A stretch of DNA of 6,060 nucleotides from NCBI GenBank assembly GCA_013697015.1, contig JACCXL010000083.1, positions 1 to 6,060 of the forward strand, written 5' to 3'. The DNA is from Chthoniobacterales bacterium. GTDB taxonomy: Bacteria > Verrucomicrobiota > Verrucomicrobiia > Chthoniobacterales > UBA10450. This document shows positions 1 to 5,300 of this stretch, piece after piece. A program made the position numbers and the translations under genes. Below the pieces are notes generated by a model that was not told where the DNA came from, ran no database searches, and saw only the letters and a program-made list of their open reading frames with translations. How positions within the stretch are numbered: position 1 is the first letter of the stretch; each line of letters opens with the position of its first letter.

Positions 1-196
1 GGATCGTCATGTGCAGTGAACCGGTCACGCGCACGCCCTGCAACGGTTTGCCCGGCGCATACTTCTCCCGGATCGCCATCAAGCCGGGCATCTCCTTCTC
101 TGCGATCGAGATTTCTTTGCGGCCCCAATCAGCCAGGCTGATGTCGGCGACTTTGTAATCGTGCTGCTTCGATTTAGCGGCGGTTTGTATGCTCAT
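1..196 (-). CDS. ahcY: S-adenosylhomocysteinase (adenosylhomocysteine hydrolase), N-terminal part, cut by the window edge
   Basis: Cytosolic NAD-dependent enzyme of the activated methyl cycle that reversibly splits S-adenosylhomocysteine into adenosine and homocysteine, relieving product inhibition of methyltransferases. Only the first 65 residues are in the window. They contain the family's N-terminal signature: [18 protein letters not shown] (residues 21-38), followed by LMAIREKY and [11 protein letters not shown] (54-64). The His of SLHMT matches the conserved substrate-binding His of the family. The start ATG (complement of 194-196) lies 13 nt after the stop of the GxxExxY gene. I see no clear Shine-Dalgarno before it, so translation may be coupled to the upstream gene. 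It is the third gene of a minus-strand unit with metK, the functional partner that makes SAM. The rest of the gene lies to the left of base 1; nothing in the visible part looks broken. Confidence 0.95.
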   Translation of the reverse strand, partial: MSIQTAAKSKQHDYKVADISLADWGRKEISIAEKEMPGLMAIREKYAPGKPLQGVRVTGSLHMTI

Positions 197-209
197 AATG
201 TTGGCGTTG

Positions 210-620
210 CTACAGGTAGATTTCGTCCCCAGATTTACACAGATTTTCGGAGGGACCGAAGACGAGGCGCTGATGTTCCAAGCTAGGTGCGCCGAAGTTC
301 AGCAGGAGACCACGATGGCAACCGGTTGCTTTTAGCTCGTTCAGCAACTGTGCTTGATCCGCGCGCGTGAGTTGCGCGATCGCTTTGGTTTCGACGACGA
401 TGTGTTCGAAGCAAATGAAATCAGCGCGATACGCACAGGTTAGCAACTTACCTTTGTAGCGAATCGGCAGTGCCACTTCAGCGTCAAACGTGATATTGCG
501 TTCCTGAAACTCGAGCGCGAGAGCAGTTTGATAAACGGCTTCAAGAAATCCATGTCCCAGCTCGCGATGGACATCCATCGCCGCGCCGATAATTGCGAAA
601 GTCTCCGGGTTTTTCTGCAT
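210..620 (-). CDS. GxxExxY family protein (PD-(D/E)XK-like nuclease fold, function unknown)
   Basis: A 136-residue protein of the GxxExxY family (Pfam PF13366), widespread small proteins of the PD-(D/E)XK nuclease superfamily with no firmly established role. The naming motif is GFLEAVY at residues 24-30. The nuclease-like core is visible as E48 in [10 protein letters not shown]67 in YRADFI, and E77-T-K79 in IVVETKA, so the putative metal-binding and catalytic residues are all present. A C-terminal segment, [10 protein letters not shown] (101-110), is also typical of the family. The ATG at 618-620 is 37 nt downstream of the metK stop, and the stop codon is 13 nt before ahcY. It has no obvious biochemical link to SAM metabolism. 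The gene is bracketed by an inverted repeat, and its last dozen codons read through the inner copy (residues 126-131, NLCKSG). This suggests it arrived as a unit. The family call is firm; the function is unknown. Confidence 0.93.
   Translation of the reverse strand: MQKNPETFAIIGAAMDVHRELGHGFLEAVYQTALALEFQERNITFDAEVALPIRYKGKLLTCAYRADFICFEHIVVETKAIAQLTRADQAQLLNELKATGCHRGLLLNFGAPSLEHQRLVFGPSENLCKSGDEIYL
230..245. repeat. Inverted repeat, 3' arm of the GxxExxY cassette
   Basis: CAGATTTACACAGATT here is the exact reverse complement of bases 625-640 on the other side of the GxxExxY gene. The arm lies inside the 3' end of that gene and encodes residues 126-131 of the protein. Read on the minus strand it contains two copies of the AAATCTG core. 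The match is seen directly; that it marks the end of an inserted unit is inference. Confidence 0.85.
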
Positions 621-623
621 TCC

Positions 624-652
624 TAATCTGTGTAAATCTGTGAAATCTGTGG
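624..652. repeat. Three short tandem AATCTGTG repeats, 5' arm of the GxxExxY cassette
   Basis: The 37-nt gap between metK and the GxxExxY start is filled almost entirely by three tandem copies of the nonamer (A/T)AATCTGTG, at 624-632, 634-642 and 643-651. Bases 625-640 form an exact 16-bp inverted match to 230-245. The array ends 6 nt from the metK stop codon and begins 4 nt from the GxxExxY ATG. I recall AATCTGTG-type repeats next to GxxExxY genes in other genomes, but cannot verify that here. Confidence 0.85.
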
Positions 653-657
653 CCCGA

Positions 658-1860
658 CTACTTTGCTGTTTTCTTCAGTTCCTCGGCCTTGTCGGTTCGT
701 TCCCAGGTGATATCCGGATCGTCTTTCCCGAAATGCCCATAGTTGGTGGTTTTCGAGTAGATGGGCCGGAGCAAATCAAGTTGTGCAATGATCTCGGCGG
801 GTTTGAAGCTGAACGTCTGGCGGACCGCCTTCTCGATTGCGTCCTCCGGCACGGTGTGAGTGCCAAACGTATCTATATGTACACTGACCGGCTGCGGATG
901 GCCGATCGCATAGGCAAACTGCACTTCGCATTTGGCGGCTAACCCTGCCGCGACCACGTTTTTCGCCACCCAACGGCCCATGTAAGCCGCACTACGATCG
1001 ACCTTGCTCGGGTCCTTCCCCGAAAATGCGCCGCCGCCATGGCGCCCCATGCCGCCATAGCTATCAACGATAATCTTGCGGCCGGTGAGTCCGGTATCGC
1101 CTTGCGGCCCGCCCACGACGAAACGGCCGGTGGGATTGATCAAAAATTCAGTCGTGCCATTCATCATCTGCTTCGGAAGAACCTTGCGGATCACTTCTTC
1201 AATGCAAAATTCCTTGATCTCCTTGTGCTTCGTGTCCGCGGCATGCTGCGTGGAGATGACGACGTGCGAGATGCCGACAGGTTTGCCGTCTTCGTAGATA
1301 ACCGACACCTGCGATTTCGCATCGGGCCGCAGCCATTTTACGCCGCCCTGCTTGCGGATGCGCGTCAGCTCCCGGCCCAAACGATGGGCGAACATAATGG
1401 GCGCCGGCATCAGCTCGGGCGTTTCATCGCAGGCATAGCCGAACATCAGACCCTGATCGCCCGCACCCTGTTCGGCATGACCTTTGCCGTCCGCTTCGGA
1501 CTGGTCGACACCCTGTGAAATGTCGGCCGATTGGTCGGTGATGATGTTACTGATGAAGACTCGGTAGGCGTGGAAAACGTCGTCCTCATTGATGTAGCCA
1601 ATCTCCGCGATAGTCCGGCGAACGATCTCATCGATGTTAAGAACAGAGGTGAGCGACTTGTTCTCCTTCTTCAGTTTCGGAATCGTGATCTCGCCTCCGA
1701 CGATCACCACGTTGCTCTTCGCATAGGTTTCGCACGCGACGCGCGATTTTGGGTCCTGGACGAGGCAGGCATCGAGCACCGCGTCGGAAATCGTGTCGCA
1801 AACTTTATCCGGGTGACCTTCACCGACGGATTCGGACGAAAAAATGAAACGACGAGCCAT
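658..1860 (-). CDS. metK: S-adenosylmethionine synthase (methionine adenosyltransferase)
   Basis: Cytosolic enzyme that forms S-adenosylmethionine from methionine and ATP, releasing phosphate and pyrophosphate; Mg- and K-dependent. The 400-residue length is normal or slightly long for bacterial MetK. Visible family motifs are SVGEGHPDK (residues 11-19, ATP-binding His and catalytic region), [15 protein letters not shown] (132-146), [16 protein letters not shown] (242-257), and the glycine-rich [19 protein letters not shown] loop (275-293). HPQPVSV near residue 321 is also typical. Relative to the E. coli enzyme there is a small insertion around residues 119-130, before the GAGDQG motif. The ATG at 1858-1860 starts exactly at the conserved [12 protein letters not shown] and lacks an evident Shine-Dalgarno. 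It is the first gene of the minus-strand unit metK, GxxExxY, ahcY. It is divergent from a SahR-like regulator with 108 bp between the two starts, which suggests SAH-responsive control. No defect is seen. Confidence 0.98.
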   Translation of the reverse strand: MARRFIFSSESVGEGHPDKVCDTISDAVLDACLVQDPKSRVACETYAKSNVVIVGGEITIPKLKKENKSLTSVLNIDEIVRRTIAEIGYINEDDVFHAYRVFISNIITDQSADISQGVDQSEADGKGHAEQGAGDQGLMFGYACDETPELMPAPIMFAHRLGRELTRIRKQGGVKWLRPDAKSQVSVIYEDGKPVGISHVVISTQHAADTKHKEIKEFCIEEVIRKVLPKQMMNGTTEFLINPTGRFVVGGPQGDTGLTGRKIIVDSYGGMGRHGGGAFSGKDPSKVDRSAAYMGRWVAKNVVAAGLAAKCEVQFAYAIGHPQPVSVHIDTFGTHTVPEDAIEKAVRQTFSFKPAEIIAQLDLLRPIYSKTTNYGHFGKDDPDITWERTDKAEELKKTAK

Positions 1861-1927
1861 GCGAGATTTGCTGAGTGTTTACGGCGCGAATGAAGCAGCT
1901 GGAGGCCAAGGACCATGACTGATCATA

Positions 1928-1957
1928 TTGACCAATCATGATACGTAGATGTATCGT
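1928..1957 (+). promoter_or_regulatory. Possible sigma70-type promoter for the SahR-like regulator
   Basis: TTGACC at 1928-1933 (5/6 match to TTGACA) is followed after 18 nt by TATCGT at 1952-1957 (4/6 match to TATAAT). If used, transcription would begin near 1964, about 5 nt before the ATG at 1969, giving an almost leaderless mRNA. That fits the lack of a Shine-Dalgarno before this gene. The assignment rests on consensus matching alone and assumes a standard housekeeping sigma factor. Confidence 0.35.
1940..1955. promoter_or_regulatory. Candidate operator: GATAC-N6-GTATC dyad between metK and the SahR-like gene
   Basis: A perfect 5-bp inverted repeat, GATAC (1940-1944) and GTATC (1951-1955), lies in the only shared regulatory region of the divergent metK and ArsR-methyltransferase genes. 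It overlaps the spacer and -10 of the proposed regulator promoter. ArsR-family dimers bind imperfect palindromes at such positions. Other short dyads crowd the same region: TGATCA at 1920-1925, ATTG-AC-CAAT at 1927-1936, and ATCATGAT at 1935-1942. Which one the regulator recognises cannot be told from one site. Confidence 0.45.
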
Positions 1958-1968
1958 TTCGACACCCG

Positions 1969-2901
1969 ATGGCGTCAACGATTAAATTTCTCCGTCTGCT
2001 GGCCGATCCGACACGGTTGCGCCTGCTCCTCTTGCTGGAGAAGGAAGAGCTCTCGGTGGCCGAGTTGCAGGACATCATGGGGATGGGGCAGTCGCGCATT
2101 TCCAGTCATCTCGCCCAACTAAAACGGACCGGCGCGGTGGAGGATCGGCGCGCGGGCAAAAATGTTTACTACGGTTTGCCGGAACTGAACGGGGATTCCG
2201 TGCGCGCCAAGGTGAGCGAGCTCACGCGCACGCTCGCGCGCGATCTGCCCGAAGCCACGCGCGATCGCACGGCCTTGAAGGTGGCGCTGCGCAAACGGCA
2301 GGACAAAGCGCGCGCTTATTTCGATGAGCTGGCGGGTAAATTCGGCCGCACCTACGTTCCCGGACGCTCCTGGCAGGCGCTGGCACACACCCTGATTGCT
2401 TTGCTGCCTCCGCAGGATGTGGCTGATCTGGGTGCGGGTGAGGGAACATTGTCGCAGTTGCTCGCGAAATCTGCCCGCAAAGTGATCGCGATCGACAATT
2501 CGCCGAAGATGGTGGAATTCGGCGCCAGGCTCGCGAAGCAGCACGGCTTCAAAAATCTCGAGTACCGGCTCGGCGATATCGAGAAACCGCCGATCGCGAG
2601 GAATTCGATCGATCTCGCGGTTTTCAGTCAGGCACTGCATCACGCCATCCATCCGGAAGCAGCAGTGGCGAGCGCGCAGCGCATTTTGCGCAAGGATGGC
2701 CGGATCGTCATTCTCGATCTGCTCAGTCACCGTTTCGAGCGCGCCCGTGAACTCTACGCGGACCACTGGCTCGGCTTCAGCGAAGTGCACCTGCACCAGC
2801 TCCTGGAGCAGAATGGTTTCAATAAAATCGAGGTGACGGTGGTCTCACGCGAGAAGGAGAGTCCACATTTTCAAACGGTCTTCGCGACCGCCCTGAAATA
2901 G
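1969..2901 (+). CDS. ArsR-family regulator fused to a SAM-dependent methyltransferase domain (SahR-like)
   Basis: A 310-residue two-domain protein, probably a transcriptional repressor that senses S-adenosylhomocysteine or SAM. Residues 1-75 form an ArsR winged helix: FLRLLADPTRLRLLLLL, then SVAELQDIMGMGQSRISSHLAQLK, with recognition helix about 42-52, then the wing AGKNVYYGL. It lacks the ELCVCDL cysteine motif of metal-sensing ArsR proteins. Residues 145-250 are a class I methyltransferase Rossmann fold. Motif I is VADLGAGEG (151-159), the acidic end of strand 2 is VIAIDNS (172-178), and LEYRLGDIEKPPI (197-209) and the post-motif ILRKDGRIVILDLL follow. This architecture matches SahR, described as the SAH-responsive regulator of methionine metabolism in Proteobacteria. 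Its position divergent from metK-ahcY strongly supports that role. True methyltransferase activity is not excluded. The ATG is chosen because it sits directly before the conserved helix; no Shine-Dalgarno precedes it. Confidence 0.9.
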   Translation: MASTIKFLRLLADPTRLRLLLLLEKEELSVAELQDIMGMGQSRISSHLAQLKRTGAVEDRRAGKNVYYGLPELNGDSVRAKVSELTRTLARDLPEATRDRTALKVALRKRQDKARAYFDELAGKFGRTYVPGRSWQALAHTLIALLPPQDVADLGAGEGTLSQLLAKSARKVIAIDNSPKMVEFGARLAKQHGFKNLEYRLGDIEKPPIARNSIDLAVFSQALHHAIHPEAAVASAQRILRKDGRIVILDLLSHRFERARELYADHWLGFSEVHLHQLLEQNGFNKIEVTVVSREKESPHFQTVFATALK

Positions 2902-2992
2902 TCCGTCCTATACCGGAAATTCTTGCCGGGGGCCGAAAGTGTCGGCGCTGGCGGTCAGGCATCACCTCTCCGCAACATCAGCGAATGCTGCG

Positions 2993-3019
2993 GCGACCTC
3001 GCGACCTCGCGACCTCGCG
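2993..3019. repeat. Octamer tandem repeat GCGACCTC, 3.4 copies
   Basis: GCGACCTC occurs at 2993-3000, 3001-3008 and 3009-3016, followed by a partial GCG at 3017-3019, with no mismatches. It lies in the 290-bp non-coding stretch between the regulator's stop and the next gene. A period of 8 would shift frame if translated, and no plausible gene covers it. Perfect identity suggests a slippage-prone simple repeat. Apart from this repeat, the adjoining hairpin and the ribosome binding site near 3180, I see nothing convincing in 2902-3191, including no clear rho-independent terminator. Confidence 0.9.
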
Positions 3020-3034
3020 TTTAGGCGCAACGCG
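3016..3034. other. GC-rich hairpin next to the octamer repeat
   Basis: CGCGTT (3016-3021) and AACGCG (3029-3034) pair across a 7-nt loop, a strong 6-bp stem, with a possible T-G closing pair outside. No T-run follows, so it is not a typical intrinsic terminator. With the GCGCAACGCGGAGCGCG context it may be part of a dispersed palindromic repeat (REP-like); one copy cannot show that. Confidence 0.45.
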
Positions 3035-3178
3035 GAGCGCGAATTCCCGTAGAAACTTTTGGGTAAGCAATTAATAAGGTGCGGCGGCGAAGGCGGAGGA
3101 TAAAGTTGAAAACCCCCTCTAAGGTTGATTGGTTGGTGAACCGGATTTTCAGCGGCCGGATTGTATCCTTCCGTTCCT

Positions 3179-3184
3179 GAGGAG
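3179..3184 (+). promoter_or_regulatory. Ribosome binding site that fixes the start of the TPR membrane protein
   Basis: GAGGAG at 3179-3184 lies 7 nt before the ATG at 3192, an ideal Shine-Dalgarno spacing. An in-frame TTG at 3129 would add 21 residues but has no such site. Confidence 0.75.
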
Positions 3185-3191
3185 AAACTCG

Positions 3192-4949
3192 ATGAATCCT
3201 CGGAAGTTCTTCGCTGAGCTAAAGCGGCGGAATGTCTACAAAGTAGCCGTCGCCTATGGAATTGTCGCGTGGCTGCTGATTCAGGTCGCGACGCAGGTTT
3301 TTCCATTTTTTGAAGTCCCGGCTTGGGGCGTTCGGCTCGTGATTCTCGCGATTGTGTTCGGCTTTCCGTTCGCGCTCATCTTCGCCTGGGCTTTTGAAAT
3401 CACGCCCGAAGGGCTGATGCGCACCGAAGAAGTTGAATCGGACAAATCGATCAGGCGCAGCACGGGCCGAAAGCTCGACTTTCTTATCATCGCCGTGCTG
3501 CTCGTGGTGATTGGGATGCTGGTTTTCCAGCGGTCTCGGTCAGTCAAACAGACCCCGCCCAGCAGCATTCCGGAGAAAAGCATCGCGGTCTTGCCGTTTG
3601 AGAACCTGAGCGAAGAAAAAGCGAACGCCTATTTCGCCGATGCCATGCAGGATGAAATTCTCAGTCGCCTGGGGAAAATCGGCGACCTGAGAGTCATTTC
3701 GCGCACCTCGACACAGCGTTATCGCGGCTCGCCCGCCAATGTGCTCGAGATCGCGAAACAACTTGGCGTCTCGCACCTCCTGGAAGGCAGTGTGCAAAGA
3801 GCGGCTGACCAAGTGCGTATCCACGTGCAACTGATTGATGCGCGGACCGAGGCCAGCATGTGGGGGGAAAGCTACAATCGCAAGTTCGGGGACATTTTGA
3901 ACCTGGAAAGCGAGGTCGCGCAGAACGTGGCCGAAACGCTCAATGCCCGTCTCACAGGAACCGAAAAGGAGCGCCTCACTGCGAAGCTGACCGTGAGCGA
4001 AGCTGCCTACGACGCCTACCTTCGGGGCCGATATCTCCTGAACAAACGCACCATCGAGTCGATCCAGGAGGCGCGCACGCTTTTCGAGCAGGCGGTGGCG
4101 CAGGATAATCGCTTTGCGGTCGGCCATGCTGCAATCGCGGATTCGTACATCTTGCTTGCTGAATATGGGGCGATCTCCAGTCAAGAGGCATCTGCGCTCG
4201 CCTGGCCAGAGGTCACAGCGGCACTGGCGTGCAATGATGGTTTCGCCGCCCCTTACATCTCGCGCGCGATGTTGCTGACGGACTTTGAGTGGAACTGGCC
4301 GGTAGCCGAACCTGACTTTAAAAAGGCGTTGGAGTTGAACCCGAACAGCGCTCTGGCCCATCACTGGTATGCTTTTCACCTCGCCGAAACTGGCCGCGTG
4401 GACGAAGCGCTGCGAGAAATTGATGCGGCGCGGCAGCTCGATCCTTTTTCGGCGATCGTTCGAGCCGCAAAAGCAAAGATTCTCTACATGGCCCGCCGCT
4501 ACGATGAGGCGATTGCGTTGGCACGGGAGGCAATCGAGCTCGAGGCGAATTCCGCACCTGCCTTTTCCGTCCTCGCCCGGGCTTATGCCGCGCACCAGCA
4601 ATATCCACAAGCCATGGAAGCCGCGAAAAAATACATCGAGTTGGAACCCGGGGAATGGGGGAAATTGGAATTGGCGTACGTCGCCGCAGCCGCTGGAAAC
4701 CGTGCCGAAGCGGAGAGGGTAGCGGGCGAAGTTTCTCCGGAGACGACACGAAGCTCACCCTACGATAACGCAGCGGTTTGCGCGGCGCTGCACGATAAGG
4801 CTGGCGCGTTGCGATGGCTGGGAAGTGCCATTCGCCAGCACGCGATGGAGGCCGTTTGGATGCGGGTCGATCCGCGATTTAGTGATCTTCGGGATGAACC
4901 AGGTTTTCGGGAGCTGCTCACGCGGTTGGGTCCCAAGCGTGAACTCTAG
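3192..4949 (+). CDS. Three-helix membrane protein with FlgO/TolB-N-like domain and C-terminal TPR repeats
   Basis: A 585-residue membrane-anchored protein of unknown precise role. The N-terminus MNPRKFFAELKRRNVYKVAVAYG is followed by hydrophobic segments at about 17-38, 47-69 and 96-112. A basic N-terminus and three helices predict the large C-terminal part outside the cytoplasm. Residues 128-255 (SIAVLPFENLSEE, YFADAMQDEILSRL, LGVSHLLEGSV, VHVQLIDA-like, ASMWGESY) match the FlgO/TolB-N-like domain found in CadC-type and cyclase-associated TPR proteins. From about 265 to 555 the protein is helical TPR: ALELNPNSALAHHWYAFHLA, AARQLDPFSAIVRAAKAKIL, EAIELEANSAPAFSVLARAY and YIELEPGEW. The tail WMRVDPRFSDLRDEPGFREL is the usual end of this group. 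These proteins often act as scaffolds or sensors. This one lacks an N-terminal DNA-binding or cyclase domain. It ends 60 bp before the lanthipeptide precursor-like gene; whether they are co-transcribed is unclear. Confidence 0.88.
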   Translation: MNPRKFFAELKRRNVYKVAVAYGIVAWLLIQVATQVFPFFEVPAWGVRLVILAIVFGFPFALIFAWAFEITPEGLMRTEEVESDKSIRRSTGRKLDFLIIAVLLVVIGMLVFQRSRSVKQTPPSSIPEKSIAVLPFENLSEEKANAYFADAMQDEILSRLGKIGDLRVISRTSTQRYRGSPANVLEIAKQLGVSHLLEGSVQRAADQVRIHVQLIDARTEASMWGESYNRKFGDILNLESEVAQNVAETLNARLTGTEKERLTAKLTVSEAAYDAYLRGRYLLNKRTIESIQEARTLFEQAVAQDNRFAVGHAAIADSYILLAEYGAISSQEASALAWPEVTAALACNDGFAAPYISRAMLLTDFEWNWPVAEPDFKKALELNPNSALAHHWYAFHLAETGRVDEALREIDAARQLDPFSAIVRAAKAKILYMARRYDEAIALAREAIELEANSAPAFSVLARAYAAHQQYPQAMEAAKKYIELEPGEWGKLELAYVAAAAGNRAEAERVAGEVSPETTRSSPYDNAAVCAALHDKAGALRWLGSAIRQHAMEAVWMRVDPRFSDLRDEPGFRELLTRLGPKREL

Positions 4950-4966
4950 GCCGCGAAAAAGCTTGC

Positions 4967-5001
4967 CCTCGAAGCGCCAGTCGCTCTTCAATCAGTCGAG
5001 G
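4967..5001 (+). promoter_or_regulatory. Possible stem-loop that hides the ribosome binding site of the precursor-like gene
   Basis: CCTCGA (4967-4972) can pair with TCGAGG (4996-5001). Directly inside, AGCG (4973-4976) can pair with CGCT (4982-4985) across a 5-nt loop, leaving a 10-nt bulge on the 3' side. The right arm contains GAGG (4998-5001), the only Shine-Dalgarno candidate for the ATG at 5010 (8-nt spacing). The pairing is seen; a regulatory effect is inference and the fold has not been energy-scored. Confidence 0.35.
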
Positions 5002-5009
5002 TCGTAAAT

Positions 5010-5300
5010 ATGGCTAAAAGCAGTTCTGAGTTTCCAAAACCGGCAAAGCCGCTCTCGTTCAAACAGGTCGTAGATAAGATCCTGGAGGAACCGGACTACG
5101 CTGAGTTCATCCACAACGAGGTGTTGAAAGCGCGCGATGGTGACACTGAGGCGGGGAAAAAAGTCGCGGCGCATTTCAAACCGCTGCCTGACGAACTCAA
5201 ACGGTTGAAATTGCCGCCCGATTTCGGTGATGACGACCGGTGCACAAACAATACGACCCACTATCTGATTGATTTCGCAGCGCCGGCGAAACTCTGGTAG
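5010..5300 (+). CDS. Putative lanthipeptide precursor peptide (leader plus Cys/Thr tail)
   Basis: A 96-residue protein I do not recognise as a named family; its role is proposed from context. Residues 16-53 look like amphipathic helices rich in charge (SFKQVVDKILEEPDYAEFI, then VLKARDGDTEAGKKVAAHF), resembling RiPP leader peptides in the ILxxPxY style. After DELKRLKLPPDFGDDD (61-76) comes a short tail, RCTNNTTHYLIDFAAPAKLW. The tail holds the only Cys (78) and Thr 79, 82 and 83. There is no Ser after residue 16. The ATG at 5010 has a GAGG 8 nt upstream. The next reading frame encodes a lanthipeptide synthetase N-terminus, overlapping or within 35 nt, the usual place for its substrate. If it is the substrate, the tail would be dehydrated at Thr and possibly ring-closed to Cys78. 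It could instead be an unrelated small hypothetical protein. Gene confidence is high; the precursor role is moderate. Confidence 0.75.
   Translation: MAKSSSEFPKPAKPLSFKQVVDKILEEPDYAEFIHNEVLKARDGDTEAGKKVAAHFKPLPDELKRLKLPPDFGDDDRCTNNTTHYLIDFAAPAKLW

Noticed and set aside
1039..1518. Plus-strand frames opposite metK (also 640-942 and 1531-1893)
   Set aside because: Shadows of the highly conserved metK; their products show no recognisable motifs.
1861..1968. SAM or SAH riboswitch upstream of metK
   Set aside because: I looked for a multi-stem leader with conserved riboswitch blocks; the 108-nt region shows short DNA-type palindromes instead. A covariance-model search (Rfam SAM and SAH families) would be decisive.
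2119..2796. Minus-strand open frame (225 codons) opposite the SahR-like regulator
   Set aside because: Fully antisense to a two-domain protein with intact motifs; no family features of its own.
2902..2960. Intrinsic terminator after the regulator gene
   Set aside because: CCGG-A-AA and TT-G-CCGG near 2913-2930 could pair weakly with a mismatch, but no T-run follows.
2993..3019. CRISPR-like array
   Set aside because: Units are 8 bp and directly adjacent with no spacers; this is a simple tandem repeat.
3129..3191. Longer TPR protein starting at TTG 3129
   Set aside because: No Shine-Dalgarno, and the added residues do not resemble the family N-terminus; ATG 3192 has GAGGAG at 7 nt and begins with the typical MNPRKFF.
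3540..4610. Long minus-strand open frame (356 codons) under the TPR gene
   Set aside because: It lies antisense to a gene with clear family motifs; its product is rich in Arg/Cys/His with no recognisable domain, as expected for a GC-rich shadow frame.
5010..5300. Labionin-type (labyrinthopeptin-like) core
   Set aside because: Labionin needs two Ser before a Cys; the tail has no Ser and its single Cys comes first.
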